64,000 bases of DNA from Paenibacillus periandrae (GCF_022458865.1 NZ_JAJNMU010000025.1:62001-126000), one strand, 5' to 3'; positions 32,536 through 42,500 are shown, numbered from the stretch's first letter. A program made the numbers and translations. Notes: generated from the letters alone by a model not told the origin.

Positions 32536-33687
32536 TTAGCTTGACGATAATTTACTTAAAATAAAAGTCGAAACTATGTCAATGCTCTTATCATTAACCA
32601 GATCGTGTGTGGAAAGGTATAAATATCGATTTAAATTTTTCCTCCAACCTGGGAAACACGAATCTGGTAAATATGCCAACTCACTCCTATTATTCATCTC
32701 TAAATATTGATTCACAAATTTTACTTTAAAAGGAGGATTAGTTAACGCAGTTTGGATTATATTAAAATTATGAATTGTATTTGCACTTACTATTTTATTG
32801 AACTTTACACATTCCTCTTCAGTCATAGTGTCGGGTAACTTTAAAATCATTTTATGGAAAATAGATTTACTGCCTGTCGTTGCGTCAATATAATCCCCTA
32901 CATAGTTGAGCTTGCCGGTAAAGTATTTTTTGTATCTCTCAATTCTTTTATCTTTTAGAATTAATTTTTCATCAAATGACTTTAAGATAAAATAAATATA
33001 AAGGGCATGTATTTCATTCACACTAAGATTTAGACCTACACTGATAAAATTGGGATAATTTTGTGCTCCTTCTCTTGCTATCACTCTGGCTTTTTGTATA
33101 AGTTCATTATTCTTAGAAGATAAAATTCCACCGCCACCAGCGGATATAGGTTTGTTCTGACCAAATGAAAAAATTGAAAAGTCCCCTTGGTTACCAACAT
33201 AATTACCTTTGATCAAGGCTCCCGGAGCTTGCGCACAATCTTCTATAGTATATATTCCAAGTTTTTTGCATTGCGCAATAGTCGAATTGAGTTCTAATGG
33301 AAAACCAAAAGGATGAACAAAAACAATGATTGAGGTACTGGGAGATACTTTATTGAACAAATCACCAATATCCATACATAAATCATCGTCTATATCAGCG
33401 AAAACTGGAATGAATCCAAGAAGAATCACACAGTTTACCATACTTTGACAAATATTTACTGGGAGAATTACCTCAGATTTCTCTTTAATATTCAGAGACA
33501 ATATTGCTGTGTAAAAAGCCATTGAAGCAGAGGTTACTAACACTGAATTTCCTAAGTTAAATCTTCTTTTGAAATAATGTTCAATATTTTTCACAAGATG
33601 ACTGCCTTCAAAGTCATAATTCAGTAGTGGTTCCATTTCCTTTATGAAACTTAATATTTCTTCAGAATTTTCTTTGAATTCAGTCAA
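32536..33687 (-). CDS. DegT/DnrJ/EryC1 family aminotransferase (first copy)
   Basis: A 383-residue PLP aminotransferase that usually adds an amino group to a keto sugar or cyclitol. The PLP lysine is at about 179 in SFGQNKPISAGGGG; TIEDCAQAPGALIKG near 148 and VLVTSASMAFYTAILSL near 49 are further family motifs. The start TTG follows GGAGG at ideal distance. A second, diverged member lies at 35175. Two such enzymes in one cluster point to a product with two amino groups on a sugar-like ring. Confidence 0.9.
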   Translation of the reverse strand: MTEFKENSEEILSFIKEMEPLLNYDFEGSHLVKNIEHYFKRRFNLGNSVLVTSASMAFYTAILSLNIKEKSEVILPVNICQSMVNCVILLGFIPVFADIDDDLCMDIGDLFNKVSPSTSIIVFVHPFGFPLELNSTIAQCKKLGIYTIEDCAQAPGALIKGNYVGNQGDFSIFSFGQNKPISAGGGGILSSKNNELIQKARVIAREGAQNYPNFISVGLNLSVNEIHALYIYFILKSFDEKLILKDKRIERYKKYFTGKLNYVGDYIDATTGSKSIFHKMILKLPDTMTEEECVKFNKIVSANTIHNFNIIQTALTNPPFKVKFVNQYLEMNNRSELAYLPDSCFPGWRKNLNRYLYLSTHDLVNDKSIDIVSTFILSKLSSS

Positions 33688-33727
33688 CTGATTACCTCCT
33701 TCCTTTTGAGAGCATCAAACATGCCAT

Positions 33728-34198
33728 TCATTCTAATGTTTTGACTAGTTTCAACGCACCTCCCTGCCAAATTTCAACATATTCCTTCTCTAGAACAAAT
33801 CCATTTTTTTGATAAAAAGCTATAGTCGCTGTATATTGGGGATTATTATTTGGTTTTACAGTGAAAAGTTCTACTTTTTTATAACCATTAATAAACAAAT
33901 AATTAAAGAACTGTTTTAATAGCTCTGAGCCGTAACCTTTGTTGTGTTCACTGGGGTCTGTTCCCATAAGACTTATCCTTATACTGCCTTCGTAGCTTGT
34001 AAAAATAATAAATGATTTCAATTGATCTTCTCTTTCAAGGCAAATAACATCATGAAACTTTAAGTCAACAAGAGTATCACTAATAACATCCTTAGAAAAC
34101 CACCTATCAACCATTCTTTGTGTTATATCTAAAATCTGCTGTTCAATCCTATGGTTATTCAAACCCGGACGTTGATATAAAGTTATTTCATTATTCAT
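33728..34198 (-). CDS. GNAT family N-acetyltransferase
   Basis: A 156-residue acetyltransferase. The acetyl-CoA loop reads LMGTDPSEHNKGYGSELLKQFFNYLF near 80-105 (N-K-G-Y-G-S variant of R-x-G-x-G), and IAFYQKNGFVLEKEYVEIW is the C-terminal signature. It would acetylate an amino group, either as a tailoring step or for self-protection. The ATG follows AAAGGTGG. It lies immediately upstream of the first DegT aminotransferase, and 458 bases of AT-rich DNA separate it from the P-loop kinase. Confidence 0.85.
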   Translation of the reverse strand: MNNEITLYQRPGLNNHRIEQQILDITQRMVDRWFSKDVISDTLVDLKFHDVICLEREDQLKSFIIFTSYEGSIRISLMGTDPSEHNKGYGSELLKQFFNYLFINGYKKVELFTVKPNNNPQYTATIAFYQKNGFVLEKEYVEIWQGGALKLVKTLE

Positions 34199-34656
34199 GG
34201 GAAACCACCTTTAGATGATAATTACATTCTTAGTTTGTAACTATTTCGCATTCAATAAGGTAATTCAATCGACTTGAAAGTTAAAATTAAAATCATCCCA
34301 GATAGATAAAGGTATTACAGTAGATGCTGCCGGACTTCACTTCATGTGATATATTATTCGCTATTTCAAAACAATGGTATTAATAACTATGTAAGAAATA
34401 ATGTTGTTTTAGGTGATTACAACGTGATTGGCGTAAAGAGATGTCCATATACTATAAGTAATAAGTAATAGTAGTATTATATTAATAGCATTAAAATAGG
34501 AATTTACTTTGTATAAGATTTATCTTTGGAAAGACTTTTTCATGAATTAAAAGCATAACGACATGAGGACTGGCCCGGTAAATTGTATCACATGATCTTC
34601 AGTAATTTTATAACTAATTATATGATCTGAAAGATGGTTTCACATATTTTTTCTTT
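34199..34656. other. AT-rich intergenic gap within the cluster
   Basis: The longest gap in the biosynthetic cluster. I searched both strands for a short precursor peptide and found none with a convincing binding site. One weak candidate starts at GTG after AGGTGATTACAAC on the plus strand (14 codons). It probably holds a promoter for the lower part of the cluster, but no clear -35/-10 pair stands out. Confidence 0.4.
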
Positions 34657-35178
34657 TTACTCATATTCACCCAGCAAATTGTAACTCATTAAGTCGAGCA
34701 TATTAACTAAAGTGGTCTCTAGACTTAAGTTAGTTGTATCCAACGTATAGTCAAAACCACCGGGTCCCATTAATCTGAAAACTTCATTAAGCTCATTTAT
34801 TCGTTGTGCTGTCATAAGATCCATTACTGAACGAGAATTATTACGTTTTTGATTTTCACTAATTTCGCAATAAAGCATAAAAGATACAATATTCTGATCA
34901 TGAATCAATAATTGTTTATATGCTGCCTCATACTGAGTTCTTGTCTCATACACGCCATCAATAATAATATATTTAAATCCATATCTTCGATAATTTTTCA
35001 CCATGTCTGCGATGTTCTCATCAGTCAATGCTAGGTACTCTTCAGTAATTTCGTCAGCCCCGATAAAGTTATAAACTTCATCGTAATTAATATGAACACT
35101 GGATTTTAGTTGTGAGGCCAAAAGAGAACAAACAGTAGTTTTCCCGACCCCTGAAGGGCCTGTAATAATAATTATCAT
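34657..35178 (-). CDS. P-loop kinase (AAA/zeta-toxin-like small-molecule kinase)
   Basis: A 173-residue P-loop phosphotransferase. Walker A is GPSGVGKTT at 7-15, with a Walker B-like YIIIDGVYETR near 70. The layout resembles chloramphenicol phosphotransferase, shikimate kinase-like and other antibiotic-modifying kinases. It may phosphorylate the product or an intermediate, including as self-resistance. The ATG overlaps the stop of the DegT gene by four bases (ATGA), and the binding site is GGGAG. Confidence 0.78.
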   Translation of the reverse strand: MIIIITGPSGVGKTTVCSLLASQLKSSVHINYDEVYNFIGADEITEEYLALTDENIADMVKNYRRYGFKYIIIDGVYETRTQYEAAYKQLLIHDQNIVSFMLYCEISENQKRNNSRSVMDLMTAQRINELNEVFRLMGPGGFDYTLDTTNLSLETTLVNMLDLMSYNLLGEYE

Positions 35179-36425
35179 TTAAACTCCCTATGTCGTAAAT
35201 TTGAGGAAGACAGTTCCGACTTAGGATAACCTATCCCAATTAAAGTGTCTTTAGTTTCATCAAATATTGTATGTATTGTGTATATATTTCCACTCGTTAA
35301 TAATGGTGATATTGGGAACCAAGCGGTTCTCTTGCTCAGTTCTTCAGAAATTGGACAATCATTCAATTGATATGTTGCATTTGTATAAGGTATACCACTA
35401 GAATGCCATGAACTTTTCATTCTAAAAGTCGTATATGTTGTCAATATTTTATCGCAATATTTATCCATTTCCAGGTTTCTCTTTTTACATTCTTGTATAA
35501 AGGATTCACACATTGAAATTGAGTGAAATACAAAACATATACTGACGGGAACTGGATTTGCTTTAGGTGGAAAATTTCTCAGATTATAAAATGTCACATC
35601 AATTCCTTTCACTAATTCACAATATAATTCGCGTTGTTTTTCAATTATGATATGGCTTTTTTTTAATTGTTCTAATGCAATAGCGCTTTGTATCTCAGTT
35701 ATTTTAAAGTTTTCACCGAAACTACACTCAGGATCATCCCATATTGGATAGCCGTTATCAATCCGTTTCCCTCCATTATCATGATAACGTTTTGCTCTTT
35801 CAAACCCGTCTTTAGATTTACAGATGAAGATTCCCCCTTCTCCACATGTTATAATTTTGCCAGCCTGTAGGCTAAATGCTGCTGCATCACCGAGTGTACC
35901 AACATAATAATCATCATACCGAGCACCGAAGGCTTGAGCTACATCTTCTATTACATAAAGCCCATGTTTTTTTGCTATGTCCAAAATAAGATCCATGTTG
36001 CAAGGGACGCCTTGTATGTGTACCGCCATAATGGCTTTCGTTTGAGGAGTTATCCGCTCCTCTATTTTTTTGCAATCGACATTCATACTTTCATCAATTT
36101 CGAGAAAATTAGGGATAGCGCCGCAACTAAGAACCGCACCGGCAGATGCGATAAATGTGAAAGCGGGAATCAGTACTTCATCACCTGGTCCAATTCCAAG
36201 TGCGACGCAACACAACTTAAGAGCAGCAGCCCCTGAAGAACAAACTAAGCTATTTTCAATACCAAAAAAAGAATTTAAACTTTCTTCTAAAAATAAACTT
36301 TTATTCAACAACCTTGGACCATCATATCTAAACAAAGATTTAGACTTTAAAACTTCAATGACTGCATTCTCCTCTTCTTGGCCGATGTAATGAGTACCAA
36401 TAAAGTTATCACTAGGTATAATATT
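35175..36425 (-). CDS. DegT/DnrJ/EryC1/StrS aminotransferase (second copy)
   Basis: A 416-residue PLP aminotransferase for keto sugars or cyclitols. VCSSGAAALKLCCVALGIGPGDEVLIPAFTF, VIEDVAQAFGARYDD and AAFSLQAGKIITCGEGG (PLP lysine about residue 191) are all present. I chose the ATG after AAAAGGAG; an ATG ten codons earlier would overlap further. It overlaps the GT-B gene by 14 bases. This copy looks closer to the StrS/secondary-metabolite type than the copy at 32536. Confidence 0.92.
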   Translation of the reverse strand, partial: NIIPSDNFIGTHYIGQEEENAVIEVLKSKSLFRYDGPRLLNKSLFLEESLNSFFGIENSLVCSSGAAALKLCCVALGIGPGDEVLIPAFTFIASAGAVLSCGAIPNFLEIDESMNVDCKKIEERITPQTKAIMAVHIQGVPCNMDLILDIAKKHGLYVIEDVAQAFGARYDDYYVGTLGDAAAFSLQAGKIITCGEGGIFICKSKDGFERAKRYHDNGGKRIDNGYPIWDDPECSFGENFKITEIQSAIALEQLKKSHIIIEKQRELYCELVKGIDVTFYNLRNFPPKANPVPVSICFVFHSISMCESFIQECKKRNLEMDKYCDKILTTYTTFRMKSSWHSSGIPYTNATYQLNDCPISEELSKRTAWFPISPLLTSGNIYTIHTIFDETKDTLIGIGYPKSELSSSNLRHREFK

Positions 36426-37569
36426 CATTTTGCCTACTCCTTTTAAGAATTTCATTTACCACTGTGTCAATTCCATTGGGCTTTAGACATGATACTATTT
36501 TTTGTCGTTCTTCCCCATAATTACAGTATGCATGAGGTTTCATGAAAAAATTTTTTATATGATGCGCTACTTCTTTTTGCGCCCTCTCAGACTCAAGAAA
36601 ATATTTCACATTCTGGAGGACTTGATTGACACCCAATTCTTCTTTCGCACATCTATCAACATGATGGCCCCATTCAAAGTTTGACCAATTGATTTGATCA
36701 AAAGCAGTTGAATATTTTTTGTAATCCTCTATTTGCCAAAATTGACTAAAATTAATAGGTGGGATAAAAAGAACTGGCACTGTTTGGTTTAAGACTTCGA
36801 AAAAATTTCCTAGACCGGGCGAAAGAACAATAGAAGTAGATTCGTTCAGTTTTTCTAGATATTCTTCATTGGAGAAAGTACAAAATGATAGTAAAGACAA
36901 TTTTGTAGTCCTAGACTGCAATTCTTTGATCAGCCCACTACCACCACAAACAAGAATCGAACTAAATGTTTCAGTAGTAACATCCAAAATCTTTGACAAC
37001 AGACATTCATAATAGTCATAGATTAAATGCTTATCTATCATAAAAGACTCTGCGCCGCCAAAATTAATTAAAAGTTGATTTACTTTATTATTGTTTTTTA
37101 TCGATTCAGAATGTGCCACTTGTCTGAGGGGACCGACAATCTTTAATCTTCTAATACTATTCTTAAATCTTGATAAATTAGATGAAATATCCAAAGATTC
37201 TGCAATAAAATAAGTATCTACCTCCCCTAATTCTTGAGGAATCTCATCCCACATCCAAAAGAGGTTATCAATATAAAACACCTTTTTTCCGGCCTTCACC
37301 CCATAAATGGCTCCTTCAATATTTTCTGAAGAGACTATGAAGCTAGCTTCGTTAAATACTCCATCATGTTTTTTTAAATCCGCCGATGAGAAGGTGTCAC
37401 ACTCCACATATTCATCGAACAATTCAGATAATTTAGCCTGTTCCATTGACACCCCAGAACCTAAAAAAGAAAAAGTTCCTACCGTTCTTCTTTTTAATTT
37501 CTCTATGACATTTAAACAGGTGATGATAGGCCCGTATCCAAATGACTCTGCTGTAACCAGAATCTTCAT
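36412..37569 (-). CDS. GT-B fold glycosyltransferase-like protein
   Basis: A 385-residue protein with a MurG/UDP-glycosyltransferase-like layout: a glycine-rich N-terminus (ESFGYGPIITCLNVIEKL), VNQLLINFGGAESFMID near 170 opening the second Rossmann half, and VLSPGLGNFFEVLNQTVPVLFIPPINFSQFWQ near 265-295, equivalent to the nucleotide-sugar-binding motif. It would attach a sugar to the product, or hydrolyse a nucleotide sugar as PseG does. The ATG follows GGAGG and overlaps the radical SAM gene's stop by four bases. Confidence 0.75.
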   Translation of the reverse strand: MKILVTAESFGYGPIITCLNVIEKLKRRTVGTFSFLGSGVSMEQAKLSELFDEYVECDTFSSADLKKHDGVFNEASFIVSSENIEGAIYGVKAGKKVFYIDNLFWMWDEIPQELGEVDTYFIAESLDISSNLSRFKNSIRRLKIVGPLRQVAHSESIKNNNKVNQLLINFGGAESFMIDKHLIYDYYECLLSKILDVTTETFSSILVCGGSGLIKELQSRTTKLSLLSFCTFSNEEYLEKLNESTSIVLSPGLGNFFEVLNQTVPVLFIPPINFSQFWQIEDYKKYSTAFDQINWSNFEWGHHVDRCAKEELGVNQVLQNVKYFLESERAQKEVAHHIKNFFMKPHAYCNYGEERQKIVSCLKPNGIDTVVNEILKRSRQNEYYT

Positions 37570-38597
37570 GTTAACAACATTACCTCCTCAATTGTTCTGT
37601 TAAACAGTACATTCGCTCGGTCACAATTTTTCTTGCAAATCATATACTGATGTTCCAACTTATGCCGCAGATTTTGCATCGGCACATCATTCCAAATTTC
37701 TGTGAATGTTTTTTCATTTAAATTACCGCAATTGAATAATTTGGGGCTTCTATGTATTGTGCAATCACAAGGATAGACTGACGCCGTTGGGCAATCAATA
37801 TAACTCGCATATTGTGGGTAATAGCATTTGAAATTAGTATTTTCCCACCTTTTTTTTGTCATACCATCTAAATTTTCATCAATACCAAAAAAGTTAATTC
37901 CATCATAGAGAAACTCAACATGTTGTTCTACTGATAATTTTTCATAGTCTTTTAATGAATTATTATATTTTTCAATTTGCTGATTGGTCATTTCAAGCTC
38001 AGGACAATCTTTTATGAGCAAAGGATTAAAAAAATCGAAGGGTATTTGATCTTTAAGTTGTAACATATTTGAAAAAAAGTCGATATTATTTTTATTTAAA
38101 ACGTGATTTATTACAATTTTAGCTTTCGGAATCGCTTTCTTAAGAGAAACAATATTTTCGGTTGCTCTCTTCCATAATCCAGGAACGCGTCTAATTTGAT
38201 CATGAATTTCAGCAGTATGTCCATCAATGGAAAAAAAGATGTGATTCAAATTATAATTGGCAAGCTCGGAAATTTTGCGATCATCTAAATAAAAACCATT
38301 TGTGGTTATTGCAAATTTCATTCCCAGATTGGTTATTTTACCAAAATACTTCCATATATCTTTATTTATTAAAGGTTCTCCCCCACCTATAAAATGGATA
38401 TATTTCGTTCCTAAACTTTGAAGTTCATCTAACAACACTTCAACATCAACATGACCCTGTTTATACCTTTGTTCATGTACATCACAAAAAACGCAGTTTG
38501 CATTGCAAAAATTACTTAATGAAATATATACATAGTAAGGAGTACCTTGAAATTGTTTCATATTAGTTAAATCGTCTGTTATTAATTTCTGATACAA
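37566..38597 (-). CDS. radical SAM/SPASM protein (second)
   Basis: A 343-residue radical SAM enzyme. The cluster motif is CNANCVFC (C31, C35, C38); GGGEPLINKDIW follows near 71. The C-terminal region has KCYYPQYASYIDCPTASVYPC, DCTIH and CGNLNEKTFTEIWND, then CKKNC, matching a SPASM auxiliary-cluster domain. Overall it resembles sugar- or nucleoside-modifying radical SAM enzymes as much as peptide-modifying ones. The TTG start follows GGGAGG. It is coupled to the GT-B gene, so both probably act on one intermediate. Confidence 0.9.
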   Translation of the reverse strand: MYQKLITDDLTNMKQFQGTPYYVYISLSNFCNANCVFCDVHEQRYKQGHVDVEVLLDELQSLGTKYIHFIGGGEPLINKDIWKYFGKITNLGMKFAITTNGFYLDDRKISELANYNLNHIFFSIDGHTAEIHDQIRRVPGLWKRATENIVSLKKAIPKAKIVINHVLNKNNIDFFSNMLQLKDQIPFDFFNPLLIKDCPELEMTNQQIEKYNNSLKDYEKLSVEQHVEFLYDGINFFGIDENLDGMTKKRWENTNFKCYYPQYASYIDCPTASVYPCDCTIHRSPKLFNCGNLNEKTFTEIWNDVPMQNLRHKLEHQYMICKKNCDRANVLFNRTIEEVMLLT

Positions 38598-38660
38598 TGT
38601 AATCCTCCCTTTTATAGATAATGGTACTATCCGAGTTTAAAATGATTAATATTCACGATT

Positions 38661-39950
38661 TCATTTTTCTAGGGGATAATCTCCTCTACCAAATGGACCA
38701 GCATATCGATTTAGAAAACCTTTTTTATTTCGATATAATTGAATGGAATCCAGTGAAAAATCTTCATTCGTACCTTTGTAATCACTTAACGATTTGCTGG
38801 CCACATCATTTATTGTTTCTAATACCTGCCCGAGAATTGTCTCGTTATGAGCTGCACTGATAAAAGAATTATCATATGCGTAGAATAAAATACCTTTACT
38901 TGCCATTTCAGTGTAAAAAAGTGATTCCATTTGTAAATTTTTGCACCAGAAACGGAAACTACCACCACCAAAGAGTCCTTGTATTCCTATTTCGTGTTCG
39001 GTAAAAATTTGATTTAATTCTTTAATAAATTTCTTTCCTATCAGTTCTATTTTGTGATTTATATTTTCTTTTTCCAAAATGCTAATTGTAGTTAGTGCAG
39101 CGGCTAAGGGGATAACTTCCGTATCATAAGTTCCAGCAGTATGAATGCGCTGATTTAACTCCATGATTGCTTTTTTGCCAACCACTGCAGAAATCGAATA
39201 CCCGTTTGACATGGCTTTACTGAACACCGACAAATCTGGATCTAAGTTATATTTCGCTTGAAATCCACCTAGAGCTACTCTAAATCCACTTTTCACTTCA
39301 TCTAATATGAACAAAATACCATTCTCTTTACACACTCGCTGCAATTCTTTATAAAAAATAGAGTCAAAATATCCATCTTCTGGAGTAACAATAACAGCAC
39401 ATGTATCATCGATATAATCGTGAAGCAGGGACTCTAGGAGATTCAAATCATAATTAAAATCAATAAGATGGCCAACCTCTTTAGAATTTACTCCTAAATT
39501 ACTCCAATCATGCCAACCATGGTAACCACTACTAAATATCATATTTTTACCAGTAAATTCTTTAGCAATTCTTACCGCAGCAGTTGTAGCACAAGATCCT
39601 GTTTTATAAAATAAAACTCTTTCTGCTGTGGGAATTTTGGTTTTTAAAATTTCTGCCAACTCATTATGAAGCACATTGCCCATTGGAAAAACATTGCCAA
39701 GGCGAACCTGTCGGATGACAGCTTCGTCAACTTCTGGTCTACAATAACCTAAGATGTATGGACCCTTTCCCATTATAAAATCCACATAACGATTATTGTC
39801 TAAGTCCCAAACGTGAGCACCTTTACCCTTACTAAAATAGTAAGGATACTCACCGTTTCCAATAATTTTATGCATACCTTTAATTCCTTCAGGAATCAAA
39901 TCCTGAGCCCTATTGAATTCATCATTGGAACGACTATAATTATAATTCAT
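38661..39950 (-). CDS. class III aminotransferase (glutamate-1-semialdehyde aminomutase-like)
   Basis: A PLP enzyme of about 429 residues. TGSCATTAAVRIAKEFTGK, SSGYHGWHDW, LDEVKSGFRVALGGFQ and SVFSKAMSNGYSISAVVGK (PLP lysine near 245) match the HemL/class III fold, and YDTEVIPLAAALTTI is similar to HemL's substrate loop. It is unlikely to serve haem synthesis here. It may transfer an amino group in building the product, or act as an aminomutase. The ATG follows GGAGG after 12 bases; a TTG six bases upstream has better spacing. It lies between the aldo-keto reductase and radical SAM genes. Confidence 0.88.
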   Translation of the reverse strand: MNYNYSRSNDEFNRAQDLIPEGIKGMHKIIGNGEYPYYFSKGKGAHVWDLDNNRYVDFIMGKGPYILGYCRPEVDEAVIRQVRLGNVFPMGNVLHNELAEILKTKIPTAERVLFYKTGSCATTAAVRIAKEFTGKNMIFSSGYHGWHDWSNLGVNSKEVGHLIDFNYDLNLLESLLHDYIDDTCAVIVTPEDGYFDSIFYKELQRVCKENGILFILDEVKSGFRVALGGFQAKYNLDPDLSVFSKAMSNGYSISAVVGKKAIMELNQRIHTAGTYDTEVIPLAAALTTISILEKENINHKIELIGKKFIKELNQIFTEHEIGIQGLFGGGSFRFWCKNLQMESLFYTEMASKGILFYAYDNSFISAAHNETILGQVLETINDVASKSLSDYKGTNEDFSLDSIQLYRNKKGFLNRYAGPFGRGDYPLEK

Positions 39951-40039
39951 TTTCAACTCTTTCCTCCTGTCATATACTAATATGCATGGCACCGATTTAC
40001 GATTGATTTTCAATATGATTCCTTTTTTGTGATATTGAC

Positions 40040-40981
40040 TTACATAGACAATTTGATATCTTTCTCTAAATTCAGATAATGAATTTCTTCCACAGTCAAT
40101 TGTATATCGATCGCTTGTACACTTGAACGAAGTTCCTCAACAGAATGAGGCCCGATTAGTGCACATGTTGGGAAGCTCTGATTCAAAACATAGCCGAGGG
40201 CAATAGTATTTGCTGAGGCTCCCTTGATCTTTCCAAGAGTTTCTGCTCTATGATTTCTCTCCCAGTTATCATCACTATAATACACACGTATCATATTCGA
40301 ATCGCCATTGTGAGGATTATATCGTCCTGTAAAAAAACCTCCAGCTTGGGAAGACCAGGAGAAGACAGGAAGTTGTGTACTTTCATACCAAACCATATCC
40401 TGTGAGTCGATATGAACACATCCAGCCCATCGTGGTTCATTTGGCTTAGCTAGACTAAAGTTTGGACTGCTACATACCAAACCTTGGAGACCATGAGATT
40501 GAGCATAATTATTGGCTTCATGAATTCGTTCGGTAGTCCAATTTGATACACCTATCGCGCGACAGTATCCTGCCTCCAACTGTTTATTTAATGATTCCAT
40601 TATGTATCCGACTGGTTGATTAGGGTCATCTTTATGTAACATAAAGATATCCACGTAATTTGTCTGCATCCATTCAAAGGTATCATGCAAGTCTTGTTCT
40701 ATGTCTTCCAATGTCACACGATTGTTACCTTCATCATCTGGGTGACCACCCTTACCAATAATCATAATTTGAGATCTATTCTTACGTTGTTGTAACCAAA
40801 CCCCTATAGCACGTGAACTACTTCTTCCATAAACATGTCCTGTATCAATACAATTACCACCAAATGAAACAAAATCATCCATAATTTGTATCGAGTTATC
40901 CAGTTTCTCTTCACTAAGCATCATAGAACCTAAAACAAGTTGCGAGCAGTTAATTCCGTCTACAATTGGTATTTGTTTCAT
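40040..40981 (-). CDS. aldo-keto reductase
   Basis: A 313-residue NAD(P)H-dependent reductase. The catalytic tetrad is visible: D46 and Y51 in NCIDTGHVYG, K77 in IIGKGG and H116 in IFMLHKDD. C-terminal NTIALGYVLNQSFPTCALIGPHS fits the cofactor-binding loop. It would reduce a keto or aldehyde group on a sugar-like intermediate. The ATG follows GGAGG. It is followed by the class III aminotransferase, so a reduction and amination sequence is possible. Confidence 0.9.
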   Translation of the reverse strand: MKQIPIVDGINCSQLVLGSMMLSEEKLDNSIQIMDDFVSFGGNCIDTGHVYGRSSSRAIGVWLQQRKNRSQIMIIGKGGHPDDEGNNRVTLEDIEQDLHDTFEWMQTNYVDIFMLHKDDPNQPVGYIMESLNKQLEAGYCRAIGVSNWTTERIHEANNYAQSHGLQGLVCSSPNFSLAKPNEPRWAGCVHIDSQDMVWYESTQLPVFSWSSQAGGFFTGRYNPHNGDSNMIRVYYSDDNWERNHRAETLGKIKGASANTIALGYVLNQSFPTCALIGPHSVEELRSSVQAIDIQLTVEEIHYLNLEKDIKLSM

Positions 40982-41071
40982 ATATATTTCATCCTCCTAA
41001 TATTTTCACAGTATAATAACAGTGGCTAGTCAGTGCTGTAATTAGACGCATTTACGCTTTCCCATAAGTTG

Positions 41072-41905
41072 TTATTTATCTTGTAGCGACCTTAAAATTT
41101 TGGCGCTTTTCAAATTATCTTGCCGACTATAGCATTCAAACAAAAGTGGCCGATCAGATAAAAGATATTGCAAAATTTTTAATAATACTATTTTAGAAGA
41201 ATCATCTAGTGGCAAATGGCTGTCTTCATATTTATCATTCCAATGCAAATGGAAAGCCAAAATTCGGTCAAAAACTTTTTCAATAAATTGATTAACGGTG
41301 TTTGATTCGCATTCTAAAATTCTAGCGTGCCCAATATCGAATAGCATTTTTAATCTTTCGGATTTTATATGGCTGAAAATATATTCGAATTCCTCCTTAC
41401 TATCACCCAGACGAGTTTTAGCAAAAGAAGGCGGACAACGAGGTAGATTTTCAATTGCAATATTAATTTTAAGATTTTTAGTTACTTCCAAAATCTCATG
41501 CAAAGTTTCAATCACAAGGTCAAGTCTATGTTTCTTCTTATCAATCCTTTCACTAGAAAAACCAGCGGTTCCCAAGTGAATAGTCACCCACTTAGCATCA
41601 ATATATTCACCACAATATAGTGTTTCTATAACTATATCTCTCGAAACATTACGTAAGCGTCTAACTTTTTCACCTAAGTTAATCCCTTGGATTGCATGCA
41701 GGCTTAAAGAATAGTTCTTTTTGGAAGAGGTTTCTTTTACCTTTGTAAGATAACTATGATCAAACATATATGATTCAGGGGAGACATCTGATGAATACAG
41801 CTCAATATGCGTAAAATCTAGATTCTGCTCTGATTCCAAGAATTCTAGCCAATCCCCTTGAATTTTTTGACAAATACCATATATCATATGTATCTTATAC
41901 CTCAT
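41072..41905 (-). CDS. TIM-barrel sugar phosphate isomerase/epimerase
   Basis: A 277-residue AP endonuclease 2/xylose isomerase-like barrel. Metal-binding residues are seen in SLHAIQG (His), VTIHLGT, IAIENLPRCPPS (Glu), MLFDIGHARIL (Asp, His) and AFHLHWND (His). It would epimerise or isomerise a sugar or cyclitol. The listed ATG has weak initiation; an ATG six codons later follows GAGG and is also possible. It is the second gene of the cluster after the deoxyribosyltransferase-like gene. Confidence 0.85.
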   Translation of the reverse strand: MRYKIHMIYGICQKIQGDWLEFLESEQNLDFTHIELYSSDVSPESYMFDHSYLTKVKETSSKKNYSLSLHAIQGINLGEKVRRLRNVSRDIVIETLYCGEYIDAKWVTIHLGTAGFSSERIDKKKHRLDLVIETLHEILEVTKNLKINIAIENLPRCPPSFAKTRLGDSKEEFEYIFSHIKSERLKMLFDIGHARILECESNTVNQFIEKVFDRILAFHLHWNDKYEDSHLPLDDSSKIVLLKILQYLLSDRPLLFECYSRQDNLKSAKILRSLQDK

Positions 41906-41967
41906 TATTTTTTATTTTGCCTTTGGATAAAAGCATTTAAAAAAACACTTTTTGTATTGACATCTAC

Positions 41968-42017
41968 GACGGGGGTTTCATACATATATTTGTTGATGGC
42001 AAACTAAGGCCCCCGTC
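41968..42017. other. GC-rich stem in the gap between the first two cluster genes
   Basis: GACGGGGG and CCCCCGTC, separated by 34 AT-rich bases, form a stem out of keeping with its surroundings. It lies just after the stop of the deoxyribosyltransferase-like gene and 63 bases before the isomerase start. There is no T run, so it may stabilise or stop RNA between the two genes and is not a standard terminator. Confidence 0.4.
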
Positions 42018-42029
42018 TGAATGAGCAAT

Positions 42030-42500
42030 TTAACTTACTCTGATCGCTCGATTTGTAAATATAACAACATTATCTACCACCATCGAAGTAAGTTCATTAA
42101 TAGATTTATCATTAAAATGAACATATTCTACATTGGTGACTTTATGTAAACCAGTTATCATAGGTGTGTACTCCTGATCGTCGTGTAAAAAAGCAATTAT
42201 TGGCTTTTTCATTGAGGATGCCCAGCCGAGTTCAACATGAACCCCACCTGAAATAGGTTTCCATCCTGGGAAAGCAACCACAAGGTCAGCTTTACACATT
42301 TCCATGTGGTCCAAATTGGTGGCAACATCAGGTGTCATCAATTTATCCCCAAATTCTTCACGTAATTGCGCTGAAAAAACGCTATGACCCTTGTTGGTGA
42401 GAGCATTGATCGTATTAACCAAAAAATCTTTCATATTTTCATCAAATATATTATCTTCGGTAAGCAATTTGGTAAATGGAAAAGCAAGAAAAATTCTCAT
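42030..42500 (-). CDS. nucleoside 2-deoxyribosyltransferase-like protein
   Basis: A 156-residue Rossmann-like protein. MRIFLAFPFTK at the start, ADLVVAFPGWKP and ISGGVHVELGWASSMKKPII are the nucleoside-binding and catalytic Glu (HVELGWA) motifs of this family. Relatives include BlsM and MilB, which hydrolyse CMP-type nucleotides in nucleoside antibiotic pathways. This raises the possibility that the cluster starts from a nucleotide. The ATG follows GGGAG. It is probably the first gene of the operon, with a long AT-rich leader upstream. Confidence 0.78.
   Translation of the reverse strand: MRIFLAFPFTKLLTEDNIFDENMKDFLVNTINALTNKGHSVFSAQLREEFGDKLMTPDVATNLDHMEMCKADLVVAFPGWKPISGGVHVELGWASSMKKPIIAFLHDDQEYTPMITGLHKVTNVEYVHFNDKSINELTSMVVDNVVIFTNRAIRVS

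Noticed and set aside
34199..34656. Possible RiPP precursor peptide in the gap of the biosynthetic cluster.
   Set aside because: No short frame on either strand has a convincing ribosome binding site or a leader/core pattern.
38661..39950. Calling the class III aminotransferase HemL (haem synthesis).
   Set aside because: The fold matches, but it lies inside an amino-sugar-like cluster with no other haem genes, and conserved HemL loops differ.
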